A DNA stretch of 64,000 nucleotides from Bacteroides pyogenes (GCF_014196225.1 NZ_JACIDI010000013.1:1-64000); one strand, 5' to 3'. Shown: positions 1-8,105, counted from the stretch's first letter. Notes: generated by a model from the letters alone, not told the origin. Made by a program: numbers and translations.

Positions 1-20
1 ACTTCTTCTCGTGTCATCAT
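1..20 (-). CDS. 5' end of a gene leaving the window on the left
   Basis: Two adjacent ATG codons (complement of 18-20 and 15-17) open a frame reading MMTREE before the window ends. A good Bacteroides -7 element lies about 20 bp upstream. The product cannot be identified from so few codons. Confidence 0.35.
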
Positions 21-38
21 AAGTTTTATTTTTGGGCA

Positions 39-46
39 CAAAGATA
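39..46 (-). promoter_or_regulatory. Bacteroides -7 promoter element (TATCTTTG)
   Basis: The complement of 39-46 reads TATCTTTG, matching TAnnTTTG. It sits just upstream of the ATG at position 20 and would give a very short 5' leader. No clear -33 TTTG is visible. Confidence 0.45.
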
Positions 47-221
47 CTGGTCGAAGAGATTGCAGAAAATACGTGGTTTACCGGAGGCTTACAAAGAAGC
101 CTATGTCATAAAAGGGAGTATTCCGTATAACAGGACGGATATTCCGGTTATAAAAGGAAGAGACAACGCAAGGCTCCCATGAGGGATTTCGTAATTCCTC
201 ATGGAAACATAGGCTGTGAGG

Positions 222-782
222 TCAGTCCATACCGAAGCTTTTCATCGGTGGTACCGCTTTATTGAAAGCCGTTCCGAACCGCCCCGTTTTCCATCCGTAA
301 ATCTCAGCTACATACGGATAGAGCGAACGGGTCTTTTTGCGGAAGCCGACTTCGTCTATTTCACGGTTGTAAATCAGTTCACCTATGCGTTTCGCCTCGT
401 CAATGTCTTTCGCCACACGATAAAGTACATAGTGAGTGCCGTCATGGTGTGAGAGGCTGCCACGGATATTGAAGCCATCGCTGTACCATTCGTTCTCATC
501 TTCCGACACGCTGAATATGCCATTGATGTTATGTCCCAGTATCGTGTGGCCCTGCCGTCTGCCGTTCCAGAAACCGAGGTCGGCAAATGCCATAACAACG
601 CCGTCAATTAGTTTGTCAAGGTTCATGCGCTCGTCCGACAGATTGTCGTTGATGACCTTTGCCCATTCTGTGTCACTGACATTGTAGTCTTCGTCATCGA
701 GTATGTTACGCTGCGAGCTTTCGTATTCCTCCCTCGCCTTGTCATCAAATAAATCTTCGCTTGACCATATTATCTGTTTCAT
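222..782 (-). CDS. Hypothetical protein, 186 aa, mobile-element type
   Basis: The product is soluble and acidic, with no signal peptide or membrane segment. The N-terminal half is rich in Asp and Glu. The middle has a Gly/His-rich stretch (GHTILGHN, around residues 78-85) and the C-terminus ends in a basic/aromatic segment. I do not recognise a domain. A second small minus-strand frame lies 12 bp upstream (794-898), so the two may be co-transcribed. Small acidic proteins of this kind are common cargo of Bacteroides conjugative elements, but that is inference from style, not a match. It is a single uninterrupted frame with normal codon use, so I treat it as a real gene. Confidence 0.6.
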   Translation of the reverse strand: MKQIIWSSEDLFDDKAREEYESSQRNILDDEDYNVSDTEWAKVINDNLSDERMNLDKLIDGVVMAFADLGFWNGRRQGHTILGHNINGIFSVSEDENEWYSDGFNIRGSLSHHDGTHYVLYRVAKDIDEAKRIGELIYNREIDEVGFRKKTRSLYPYVAEIYGWKTGRFGTAFNKAVPPMKSFGMD

Positions 783-793
783 GTCCGCATGGG

Positions 794-898
794 TTATATT
801 GTTGCCTGATTGTATATTGACGGTTCGCTTGTCACATTATAAACATACTGGCCGCATCTTACGAGAAGTGCGTCATTGTCGTAATAGAGTTTCTTCAT
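794..898 (-). CDS. Small hypothetical protein, 34 aa
   Basis: The frame begins at the ATG at 898 (MKKLYYDNDALL...) and ends 12 bp before the next minus-strand gene. A longer frame reaches 988, but its first 30 residues look like non-coding translation, so I chose the internal ATG. No domain is recognisable. Its position ahead of 222-782 suggests a two-gene unit. Confidence 0.4.
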   Translation of the reverse strand: MKKLYYDNDALLVRCGQYVYNVTSEPSIYNQATI

Positions 899-2320
899 GC
901 CCCTTATAGAGCCTGTGCGGTGGAAATTGGGGAAGCGGCTAATGTCACATCTCCTGCCTTGTTCTGCTGTCATTCTTTTTGTTCGCATATCTGAAAATTT
1001 GTTTAATTTTTATTTCCCTATCCTGGAATCTCCTTTTTCGGAACAGTCCGCGAGGGGGTTATCTGCGCATTACAGTGGCATCGTCAAGAGGCGGAAGGCA
1101 AGGTTTTCAAGATGATTTTTCATCCATGCTGCAAAATCTCGCCGAAACAGAGCATGACCTTGTCCATCGCTCCCGGATGCCGAACTTCGCGCCGTAAACC
1201 TCGATCGGGCGGTCTTCTGAAAAAATAGTCTCTAATGGAGATTGGTATAACAGGAACTTTTATATACAAAAGGCATTTTTGCCCGGAGGGAAAATTCTTG
1301 GTAGATTCTCCACAGTATAAAATAAGGCTGGCTGGCAGTTCGGGTTATAGCAGGGCATCCGCTGACAGACATACATAAGAGGCATGCCAGAGCGTGAATT
1401 TGGGAACATCCAATGCCTTCTGTTTCATGCAGAAAGGAAATCCCCCTGCCCGGTTATCACAACCAAGCAGATGGAGAGTCAGATATTATGTCGTAGGTCA
1501 GACAGCGTAATTGGTGGCTTTCCTATCAAGCATCGGAACTGTGTCCGTTTCCGTCTCTTCCTGTTCCAGCCTGTTCCCCTCAAGGCTCTCGTCAATCCGT
1601 TTTTTCTGTTATCTTATACCTGCACACTATGCGGCTTTCATTGCTGTCAGCTTACCTGCTATTTTTTACATGACAGGAGATAGATATACAGGCTTACTAT
1701 GTTCCACATAGATAACTAACGGCTAGGTTCTGTCTCATCCTCCGGCGGTGCTTATATCCGTGTAATCCTACCATGGAAAGGATTAATCGACCGCATCCCA
1801 TTTGAGGGAGAGTGTATAAGTATCTTCCACTCTTTTGCGGCATTACGAAGTTTACTAACAGTTCGCTTGCGCTAACTATACTATCCAGCTTCGCCACTCT
1901 ACGGTATGATACTAACCGTACTTGATTTCCTCTCACGGTTCTGTCTTGTCCTTTCAGAAAATATACTTTGTCCCGACTGGCTTAATACATCATTAACGGC
2001 TGAAGCTGTAAAATCGAACGTAAAATTGTTAATAAATACGGACGAAATTCCTTTGAAAGGCTACCGATACTGACAGGATGAATGCTTTTTAAAGATGTGG
2101 ATGCAAAGGGGTGAGACATACGACCTTACTGCGTGCTGCGAATTTGGCCGTGACGCATACAGATAACAACTATATTCATCAGCAGAGGTGCCATATCTAC
2201 ATATTTAAGAATTGCAATGTTCGGTGATTCTCCACATTAAAACAATCCCTATTAATGGTGATTTCATACCTGTCGGTCATCGGATCTGGAATGACAGAAC
2301 ACCAAAAACAAACTTTTTTA
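899..2320. other. 1.4 kb without a supportable gene; possible decayed element or group II intron remnant
   Basis: I see no frame with convincing protein character. Short minus-strand stretches look coding-like but switch frame within tens of codons (around 1130-1260). The complement of about 1690-1960 contains TGTGGAACATAGTAAGCC and a GAACCGT/ACGGTT stem, which resemble group II intron domain I and V signatures, but no reverse-transcriptase gene is present. Best read as degenerate accessory DNA. Confidence 0.35.
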
Positions 2321-2352
2321 TTTGCATTTTTGCAGCTTTAAAAATACCTTTG
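2321..2352 (+). promoter_or_regulatory. Promoter of the GNAT-ibrA-ibrB-like operon
   Basis: TTTG at 2321-2324 and TACCTTTG at 2345-2352 are exactly 20 bp apart, a full match to the Bacteroides consensus. Transcription would start near 2360, about 100 bp before the first gene. Confidence 0.75.
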
Positions 2353-2458
2353 TGACGATTGTTATAGAACAACGGCTTCTTTCCGAAGTTGCGGGTTGTT
2401 TCAGATGCATGTTTGAATAAAGCGGACAGAGGCGTAGTTGGAGTTTACCTTAAAACAT

Positions 2459-2899
2459 ATGGAAAAGATGCGTCAGGTCATGAAACTCAAAGGGCAATCC
2501 CCCGAATTATATACGCTCGTAGCGCCATTGGCTATGAGCGTTTCCGCCCTGCGTCAGAACAATAACTATCCTTATAAGACTTCATGCCGTCATTGCTGGT
2601 ATATCCTGTTGGAGCATAAACAGTTGAGGGCGTTCATCCCTTTGGAAAAGAAAGACTCGGCCTCTTTCAAAATAGACAATTATTATGCCCCTTCCGGAAC
2701 GGAGCGCGGGGAACTGCTCCGTGAATTACTGGAGAGGATATTGCCAGAATACGATTCCCAAGGGCGCGTGTACGCCATTGTACAAAAGAGGGATCAGGAG
2801 ATTTTTGAGAAGGCCGGCTTTTCGGTTATTCGCCAAATGAAAATCTATGTCAAAATGGAATTGATGCAGACCGGAGGAAGCGACAATGGGGCCGATTGA
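2459..2899 (+). CDS. GNAT-fold-like protein, first gene of an IbrA/IbrB cassette
   Basis: About 146 residues from the ATG at 2459; an in-frame ATG at 2438 is also possible. The ending (SERGELLRELLERI-like segment, then a strand and a final FEKAGFSVIRQMKIYVKME) has the look of an N-acetyltransferase (GNAT) fold. There, the ...ERGELLREL... helix would correspond to the acetyl-CoA-binding loop-helix and AGF to the usual 'GF' near the end. It overlaps the next gene by 14 bp, so the two are co-translated. Similar small GNAT-like proteins accompany PAPS-reductase-fold/ParB-fold pairs in phages and elements, as far as I recall. The substrate is unknown. Alternative: a structural relative lacking acetyltransferase activity. 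Confidence 0.55.
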   Translation: MEKMRQVMKLKGQSPELYTLVAPLAMSVSALRQNNNYPYKTSCRHCWYILLEHKQLRAFIPLEKKDSASFKIDNYYAPSGTERGELLRELLERILPEYDSQGRVYAIVQKRDQEIFEKAGFSVIRQMKIYVKMELMQTGGSDNGAD

Positions 2900-4208
2900 G
2901 ACACGAAAGAATGTATATCAAGCGCTTCAGGCAAGAATTGCGACTGTTTTTTCCGCATACGACTATGTCTATGTGGCTTTTTCGGGTGGGAAAGACAGTA
3001 GCGTCGTTCTGAATGCTTGTATCGAATACCTGCGCCGGTACAAACCGGGCACGAAACTGGGCGTGTTCCATCTCGATTATGAAATACAATATACGCTGAC
3101 AACTGAATACATCGATCGCACCTTATCCTCTAATCGTGATTTGCTCGAGGTCTATCGCTGTTGTGTTCCTGTCAAAGTACCTTCTTCGACCTCAATGTAT
3201 CAGCATTTCTGGAGACCGTGGGACCCCGAAGTATCCGAATGGGTCAGACCGATGCCCAAAGAATGTTTCCGCATGGAGGATTTTGACTATTACACAGTGC
3301 AAATGTGGGATTACGAGTTTCAGCAGAGTTTTGCCCACTGGCTCCGCTTGAAGAAAAATGTCCGCCGTGTAGCCTGTCTGATAGGCATCCGTACCCAGGA
3401 AAGCTATAACAGGTGGAGACTGATTTATCACCCCAAAGACGGCTATAACCCTTTCTGGCGCGCACAATGGATTCACAATGTAGGGGAAGGCATATACAAT
3501 ATTTATCCGATATACGACTGGAAAACGACCGACATCTGGATCGCCAACGGGCGATTCGGATGGGATTACAATCGTTTGTATGACCTTTATTACCAAGCTG
3601 GCGTCCCCTTGAATAAACAGCGGGTGGCTAGTCCGTTCATCTCGCAAGCGATCTCTTCCTTGCACCTTTACCGTGCGATAGACCCCGACATGTGGGGCAA
3701 GATGCTGTGCCGTGTCAACGGAGTCAACTTTGCCGGTATCTACGGCCACACTTCAGCCATGGGATGGCGGAGTGCCGGATTGCCGGAAGGAACGACATGG
3801 AAACAGTATCTGTACTTCTTGCTCGACACCTTGCCGGAAGAGACACGTGAGAATTACCTGCGAGTACTCTCCGTCAGCAAACGTTTCTGGAAGACTAAAG
3901 GAGGCTGTCTGAGCATCGAGACAATAGGGAAACTCAAGGAAAGAGGTATTGAATTACAAGTAATGACTACGAGCAACTACAATACCTGCAAGTTTCCTGT
4001 CATGATGGACTATATGGACGATATCGACCTGCCGGAATTCAGGGAACTGCCTACTTACAAACGCATGTGCATCTGCGTGCTCAAGAATGACCATTACTGC
4101 AAATACATGGGCTTTGCTCCCGGCAAAAAGGAACAAGAACGTCGTAAAAGGATAATGGACGAATATTCCTCTTATCTGGAAACTCGAAAACGTAAAAAAG
4201 AGCCATGA
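2886..4208 (+). CDS. ibrA: IbrA-like PAPS reductase-family protein (DUF3440 type)
   Basis: The protein has 440 residues. Near the N-terminus (about residues 31-42) it carries VAFSGGKDSS, the SGGxDS pyrophosphate-binding loop of PP-loop/PAPS reductase enzymes. That loop is followed by a long conserved body and a Cys-bearing C-terminal part (CKFP, CICVLKNDHYC). This organisation matches DUF3440/IbrA. In E. coli IbrA, with IbrB, is reported to activate genes for immunoglobulin-binding proteins; its chemistry is unknown. The gene overlaps its upstream neighbour by 14 bp and the downstream ParB-like gene by ATGA, so the three form one operon. The loop is intact, so ATP-dependent adenylylation or thiolation-type chemistry is plausible. 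A link to DNA modification, as with DndC, is inference only. Confidence 0.8.
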   Translation: MGPIETRKNVYQALQARIATVFSAYDYVYVAFSGGKDSSVVLNACIEYLRRYKPGTKLGVFHLDYEIQYTLTTEYIDRTLSSNRDLLEVYRCCVPVKVPSSTSMYQHFWRPWDPEVSEWVRPMPKECFRMEDFDYYTVQMWDYEFQQSFAHWLRLKKNVRRVACLIGIRTQESYNRWRLIYHPKDGYNPFWRAQWIHNVGEGIYNIYPIYDWKTTDIWIANGRFGWDYNRLYDLYYQAGVPLNKQRVASPFISQAISSLHLYRAIDPDMWGKMLCRVNGVNFAGIYGHTSAMGWRSAGLPEGTTWKQYLYFLLDTLPEETRENYLRVLSVSKRFWKTKGGCLSIETIGKLKERGIELQVMTTSNYNTCKFPVMMDYMDDIDLPEFRELPTYKRMCICVLKNDHYCKYMGFAPGKKEQERRKRIMDEYSSYLETRKRKKEP

Positions 4209-4723
4209 AAGAAAAACAGCCTTATATCAGCCCCGTTTACAGGGTGATTGCCGTACCCGTGGAAAAAGTGCGTGCCAATGCATATAACCCTAATGTGACA
4301 ATGCCTCCCGAGATGGAGCTGCTGGAACTTTCCATTTGGGAAGACGGCTATACGATGCCATGCGTATGCTACTATATAGAGGAAGAAGACGTCTATGAAT
4401 TGGTGGACGGTTTTCATCGCTACAAAGTGATGCTTTCCTCCCGCCGGATTTATGAAAGGGAGAACGGATTGCTTCCTGTCACCGTAATAGACAAAGACAT
4501 TGCCAACCGTATGGCTTCTACCATCCGCCACAACCGGGCGCGTGGCACGCATAAAATCGAACTTATGACCAACCTTGTCGGAGAATTGGTTCGTTTGGGT
4601 ATGTCCGATGCCTGGATACGGCGGAATCTCGGAATGGACAAAGATGAATTGCTGCGTCTCAAACAAATATCGGGATTGGCGGCTTTATTTGCGGATAAAG
4701 ACTTCAGCATGGCCGAAGAATGA
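4205..4723 (+). CDS. ibrB: IbrB-like ParB/sulfiredoxin-fold protein
   Basis: The protein has 172 residues and starts at the ATG of an ATGA overlap with the gene before it. The first ~100 residues form a ParB N-terminal-like domain: VEKVRANAYNPN, then ELLELSIWEDGY, then ELVDGFHRYKVM (the GFHR motif of the ParB/Srx NTP-binding fold). A helical C-terminal part follows, with the look of a helix-turn-helix (SDAWIRRNLGMDKDELLRLKQ). IbrB of E. coli is also a ParB-fold partner of IbrA. ParB-fold proteins bind nucleotides and often DNA, so this may be the DNA-targeting half of the pair. The IS element begins 32 bp after the stop codon, so the gene is intact. Confidence 0.75.
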   Translation: MKEKQPYISPVYRVIAVPVEKVRANAYNPNVTMPPEMELLELSIWEDGYTMPCVCYYIEEEDVYELVDGFHRYKVMLSSRRIYERENGLLPVTVIDKDIANRMASTIRHNRARGTHKIELMTNLVGELVRLGMSDAWIRRNLGMDKDELLRLKQISGLAALFADKDFSMAEE

Positions 4724-4745
4724 TCCAATATTTACGTTTTACGAA

Positions 4746-4755
4746 ACTTAATAGC
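4746..4755. repeat. Left 10-bp target-site duplication of the IS element
   Basis: ACTTAATAGC here is repeated exactly at 6182-6191 on the far side of the element. Confidence 0.85.
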
Positions 4756-4810
4756 CGTTCCTTAAATACTCCATACTCGCCTGATTTATAGCTTATTACA
4801 ATGCAAATTA

Positions 4811-4842
4811 TTTGCTTATATCTGCAAGATTTCGTACCTTTA
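4811..4842 (+). promoter_or_regulatory. Transposase promoter
   Basis: TTTG at 4811-4814 and TACCTTTA at 4835-4842 are 20 bp apart. The transposase ATG is 24 bp further on. Confidence 0.55.
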
Positions 4843-4865
4843 CAGTACAAATCTTGCAGATATTT

Positions 4866-6134
4866 ATGTTAAAACGTACATCTAAACAGCTCTCTTTATT
4901 CTCTTCTTTGGAGGATATGCTTAATCATCAACATCCCCTTTTCCAACTTAGCCATAAGATTAATTGGCAGAGTTTTGATGATGCTTTTTCGCCTTTGTAT
5001 TGTAGTACGAACGGTCGCCCGGCTCATCCTATTCGCTTGATGTGTGGCCTTTTAATCTTAAAACATTTGCGTAATGTGTCTGATGAAACTGTGGTTTTAC
5101 AATGGAGTGAGAATGCTTACTACCAATACTTTTGCGGACAACTTGAATTTACTCCCAAAGAGCCCTGTGATGCATCTGACTTAGTTCACTTCAGAAAACG
5201 TATCGGTGAGAAAGGTATGGAAATAATATTGGCAGAGAGCATCCGTGTCAATACGGATAAGGATGATGAAGACCATTTTGATACGGCTTTCATAGATTCT
5301 ACTGTACAGCAGAAGAATATAACTTATCCTACAGATGCGAAGTTGCATAAAAAGATAATCAAAAACGTTTTGAAGATAGTTCATGATAAGTCTTTTCCTC
5401 TACGGCAGAGTTATACACGCACCTTGAAAGGAATTTACCGTGCCCAGCGCTTTGGTAACCATCCCAAGAATCGTAAGAAAGCCCTTAAGGCAGACAGGCA
5501 ACTAAAAACCATAGCAGATCAATTGGTCAGAGAACTCCAGCGTAATCTAGAGGGGGGAAGGAATGGCTATGAGAAGATGTTTGAGTTATACTACAGGGTT
5601 CTTTCTCAGAACCGTAAGTCAAAAAATAAAGTATATTCTCTGCATGAACCAGACGTGGTTTGTATCAGTAAAGGCAAGGAACATAAGAAATACGAGTTTG
5701 GTAATAAGGTATCCATTCTTCGCTCATGGTCAGGACTTATTCTTGGTGCATGCTCTTTTAGGAATGAATACGATGGGCATACCATACAAAAGACGTTGGA
5801 ACAAACCCAAAGGATGACCGGGAAACATATTAATAACCTAGCAGCAGATAGAGGGTATAGAGGTGTGAAACAGATTGGGGATACAAAGATACTCATCCCA
5901 GACGTTCCTAAAGCAAAAGACACCTACTACCAAAAGAGAAAGAGACACAAACTATTTTGTAAACGAGCAGGCATAGAGCCAACGATAGGACATCTTAAAG
6001 AAGACTACAGATTATCTCGCAACTTTTATAAAGGTGTGAGAGGAGATGCTATCAATGTCTTATTAGCTGCGGCCGCATATAACTTCAAAAGAGCTATGAG
6101 AGTTCTTTTGTGGCTTATAAAAAAATCAGCGTGA
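4866..6134 (+). CDS. IS5/IS4-superfamily DDE transposase with DUF772 N-terminus
   Basis: The protein has 422 residues from the ATG at 4866 (MLKRTSKQL). A longer frame starting at 4812 would put coding sequence across the promoter. The N-terminal DUF772-like part (RPAHPIRLMCGLLILKHL) is followed by the conserved PCDASDLVHFRKR block and the first catalytic Asp region (FDTAFIDSTVQ). The second Asp lies in NLAADRGYRG. The last block (KRAGIEPTIGHLKEDYRL) supplies the catalytic Glu. Length and motifs are complete, so it should be active. Its stop codon lies inside the 5' arm of a strong hairpin. Confidence 0.9.
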   Translation: MLKRTSKQLSLFSSLEDMLNHQHPLFQLSHKINWQSFDDAFSPLYCSTNGRPAHPIRLMCGLLILKHLRNVSDETVVLQWSENAYYQYFCGQLEFTPKEPCDASDLVHFRKRIGEKGMEIILAESIRVNTDKDDEDHFDTAFIDSTVQQKNITYPTDAKLHKKIIKNVLKIVHDKSFPLRQSYTRTLKGIYRAQRFGNHPKNRKKALKADRQLKTIADQLVRELQRNLEGGRNGYEKMFELYYRVLSQNRKSKNKVYSLHEPDVVCISKGKEHKKYEFGNKVSILRSWSGLILGACSFRNEYDGHTIQKTLEQTQRMTGKHINNLAADRGYRGVKQIGDTKILIPDVPKAKDTYYQKRKRHKLFCKRAGIEPTIGHLKEDYRLSRNFYKGVRGDAINVLLAAAAYNFKRAMRVLLWLIKKSA

Positions 6135-6160
6135 AGTTTGTAAAAGCGAACTTCACGCTG
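6127..6160 (+). terminator. Hairpin at the transposase stop codon
   Basis: A perfect 12-bp stem (CAGCGTGAAGTT with AACTTCACGCTG) has a 10-nt loop. It starts within the last codons of the transposase gene. It lacks a long T-run, so it may stabilise the transcript end or stop readthrough rather than act as a classical terminator. Confidence 0.6.
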
Positions 6161-6181
6161 AAATATAGTTTTTAAGGGACG

Positions 6182-6191
6182 ACTTAATAGC
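6182..6191. repeat. Right 10-bp target-site duplication of the IS element
   Basis: Exact copy of 4746-4755 (ACTTAATAGC). Confidence 0.85.
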
Positions 6192-6420
6192 GTTACCGAA
6201 TTCAGGTCTTGATTTTGGAGAAATGAAATTATGTCCGCTTGGTCGTTTTTCTGTAAACACAAGGAAACTGTACTTACTATAAACAACAGATGCCCTCCCC
6301 CTGATACACTTGTAAAAAACAACAAGTAAAAAACGAGAACCTTATAATAAACATTAAAACAGAAGACAGGCATGTAGTCATCCATTCTTTTCTCATCATA
6401 TACAAATATACAAGAAAAGC

Positions 6421-7107
6421 ATGACTAAAGAAGAGTTGCTAAATCTATGCAAAAAAGGAGACGGGCAGGCTTTAAGCCTGCTCTATAAAACTTATGCGGA
6501 TAGAATGAGAAGGATATGCAACCAATATGTTTCTGACAAGCAAATAGTAAATGACCTTCTACATGATGGATTTATTGTAATTTTCACATCTATCGGAACA
6601 TTACGCTCCACTGAAAAAAAAGAAAGCTGGATGGGAAAGATAATGAAAAACATTTCATTAAGATATTTGGAACAGTGTCGTTCAATTACCACGGTTTCTT
6701 TAGACAGTATAGAAGAAGAAGGATATGAAGAGTCGCCGACTCCATCTTATTCAAATGATTTCCCATCATATGCCATACTGCTTGAGATGATAGAATCATT
6801 GCCAAAAGGCTATTGTGAAATCTTCAAATTGGCGGTATTGGAGGGATTATCTCACAAGGAAATCGGGCAATTGTTAAATATAGCCCCACACTCTTCTTCA
6901 TCACAATTATCCAGAGCCAAGGGAATGTTGCGTAAACTCCTGTCCCGATACCGCGCTATGATAGGGCTACTCATATTGTCATCCGTCATTTCCTTACATC
7001 TATTGCTGTATACACATAAAAAAACGCCAATACGGCACAAGAAACGGAATTCGAGCGCAAAGAGGAAAAACAAAGGCCTCATAAGGCTTCGCCTCAAGAT
7101 ACAATGA
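6421..7107 (+). CDS. ECF-type RNA polymerase sigma factor with a C-terminal membrane helix
   Basis: The protein has 228 residues. Residues ~1-90 look like sigma region 2 (LLYKTYADRMRRICNQYVSD, then DLLHDGFIVIF). Residues ~125-180 look like region 4 (LPKGYCEIFKLAVLEGLSHKEIGQLL helix-turn-helix, then SQLSRAKGMLRKLL). A hydrophobic helix (MIGLLILSSVISLHLLLY) and a lysine-rich tail follow. A membrane-attached sigma is unusual but fits Bacteroides sigma/barrel signalling units. The next gene starts within the stop (ATGA). The tail after the A7 run at 7018-7024 looks out of frame: a one-base shift there joins the sigma-membrane part directly to the frame of the next gene. I see no clear promoter upstream. 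Confidence 0.8.
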   Translation: MTKEELLNLCKKGDGQALSLLYKTYADRMRRICNQYVSDKQIVNDLLHDGFIVIFTSIGTLRSTEKKESWMGKIMKNISLRYLEQCRSITTVSLDSIEEEGYEESPTPSYSNDFPSYAILLEMIESLPKGYCEIFKLAVLEGLSHKEIGQLLNIAPHSSSSQLSRAKGMLRKLLSRYRAMIGLLILSSVISLHLLLYTHKKTPIRHKKRNSSAKRKNKGLIRLRLKIQ

Positions 7108-7913
7108 ATATTACCCCTATGCATACCTGTACTGCCCGGAAGCATACCCTCTCTGAATTTGCAAGAGAAGAGAAGGCTAAGCAAGAAAGCATCCGGCAAG
7201 ACAGTTCCGTTGAAAGAAAAGACAGTGTTCAATCACCTGATCTTCAAATGATAAAAAAACAAAGAATAAGACAAGACGAAGAGTACCATCCCGCCATTAC
7301 TTCCAGACATTTATCCAATGATAAAAAGGATTGGTCGTTGGCTTTATCCTATTCGGGAGGAGAAAAGCGTACAGATACCCGAAGAACAATGATTCCCGGC
7401 AGTATCGCGTCCGATAAGCCGCAAGAAGTAATCAAGGAGTTACACTACCATCTTTCTATAACCTTATCCCTTTCATTATGCAAGAAATTCGATGAACGCA
7501 AGGGAATAGAAACAGGCCTTCAATATACACATTTACGTTCAGATTTTACAACTGTCACCAATTACTCTCTAAATGAGGCACAAAAAATAGACTATATAGG
7601 AATCCCCATAAAAGGAATATTCAATATTCGGAACGGGCGGAGGTGGTCCATCTACATATCTGCCGGAGTAACTATGGACATTCCCCTAAGAGCTACTTCT
7701 GAAAAATCCGTATTTGATGAAAGTGGACAAATTACCTCTCAAACAAGAGGTAACATATATCCGTCTTTGCAGTGGTCTGCAAATTTCGGCATAGGATTTC
7801 AATACCGGATTATACCGTCTCTCGGAGTTTATGCGGAGCCCAAGCTGTATTACTTCTTCAAAATCAACGTGATATATCTATCAGCGACTTGCGTACACGT
7901 GTTGCAAATATAA
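7104..7913 (+). CDS. Outer-membrane beta-barrel (porin/PorT-like) protein, 3'-truncated and possibly frameshifted
   Basis: The protein has 269 residues and no signal peptide of its own. A charged linker (residues 1-80) precedes alternating beta strands typical of Bacteroidota barrels (WSLALSYSGG, GIETGLQYTHLRS, IDYIGIPIKGIF, WSIYISAGV, GIGFQYRIIPSLGVYAEPKLYYFF). The family normally continues with an ...IRTEHP... hairpin and a last strand. Here the frame changes after YYFF, and another frame reads QNQRDISISDLRT just before the left end of the mobile element. The open frame extends upstream of 7104 towards the sigma gene's A7 run, so the real protein may be the periplasmic/outer-membrane half of a sigma-helix-linker-barrel polypeptide. 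Likely non-functional as it stands. Confidence 0.6.
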   Translation: MNITPMHTCTARKHTLSEFAREEKAKQESIRQDSSVERKDSVQSPDLQMIKKQRIRQDEEYHPAITSRHLSNDKKDWSLALSYSGGEKRTDTRRTMIPGSIASDKPQEVIKELHYHLSITLSLSLCKKFDERKGIETGLQYTHLRSDFTTVTNYSLNEAQKIDYIGIPIKGIFNIRNGRRWSIYISAGVTMDIPLRATSEKSVFDESGQITSQTRGNIYPSLQWSANFGIGFQYRIIPSLGVYAEPKLYYFFKINVIYLSATCVHVLQI

Positions 7914-7919
7914 CGCAAA
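7897..7919. repeat. Left end (att-like repeat) of the mobilizable element
   Basis: ACGTGTTGCAAATATAACGCAAA matches 25479-25501 at 19 of 23 positions in direct orientation. Each copy contains two GCAAA half-sites about 11 bp apart. The complement reads TATATTTGC, close to the core recognised by CTnDOT-type integrases. The exact crossover point is not known. Confidence 0.5.
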
Positions 7920-8053
7920 CCCGAAAATAAGCATCCATAAGCAACACACGCTCTTGCTCACAAAAGTACGATTTTTATTCATAAATAACGAGATGTAAAC
8001 GCATAAAAATCAAAAGAAAGCGATGTTTTTAACAGATTCTTCGGTTTTATCCT

Positions 8054-8061
8054 TACCTTTG
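8054..8061 (+). promoter_or_regulatory. -7 element for the AlbA/HATPase regulator gene
   Basis: TACCTTTG matches TAnnTTTG and lies 45 bp before the ATG at 8106. The predicted start site falls at or just before the dyad at 8071-8088. Confidence 0.6.
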
Positions 8062-8070
8062 TGTATGATA

Positions 8071-8088
8071 TTGGGGTGTTACACCCAA
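8071..8088. promoter_or_regulatory. Dyad near the transcription start, possible operator
   Basis: TTGGGGTGT and ACACCCAA form an inverted repeat around position 8080. It lies just after the -7 element, a typical place for a repressor site; the downstream gene itself encodes a winged-helix regulator. Autoregulation is inference. Confidence 0.4.
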
Positions 8089-8105
8089 ATAACAATAAGG
8101 AAACG

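Larger units (their letters stand above)
4756..6181 (+). mobile_element. Complete IS element, about 1,426 bp, DDE transposase
   Basis: The ends are imperfect terminal inverted repeats. The left end reads CGTTCCTTAAATACT and the complement of the right end reads CGTCCCTTAAAAACT (13 of 15 match). The element is flanked by a perfect 10-bp direct repeat and contains one transposase gene with its own promoter and terminator. The intact ends and identical target duplication suggest a recent insertion. It landed just after ibrB and breaks no gene I can see. Confidence 0.85.

Noticed and set aside
1130..1260. Protein-like minus-strand fragments (EVYGAKFGIRERW and DKVMLCFGEIL)
   Set aside because: Two frames look equally plausible over the same bases and neither extends, so no gene can be supported.
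1697..1936. 79-codon minus-strand frame
   Set aside because: No domain; the sequence looks more like structured RNA than protein.
3192..3749. 185-codon frame antisense to the IbrA-like gene
   Set aside because: It lies wholly within a well-supported gene and lacks protein-like features.
4812..4865. Longer transposase start
   Set aside because: It would place coding sequence over the TTTG-N20-TACCTTTA promoter; the family begins at the ATG at 4866.
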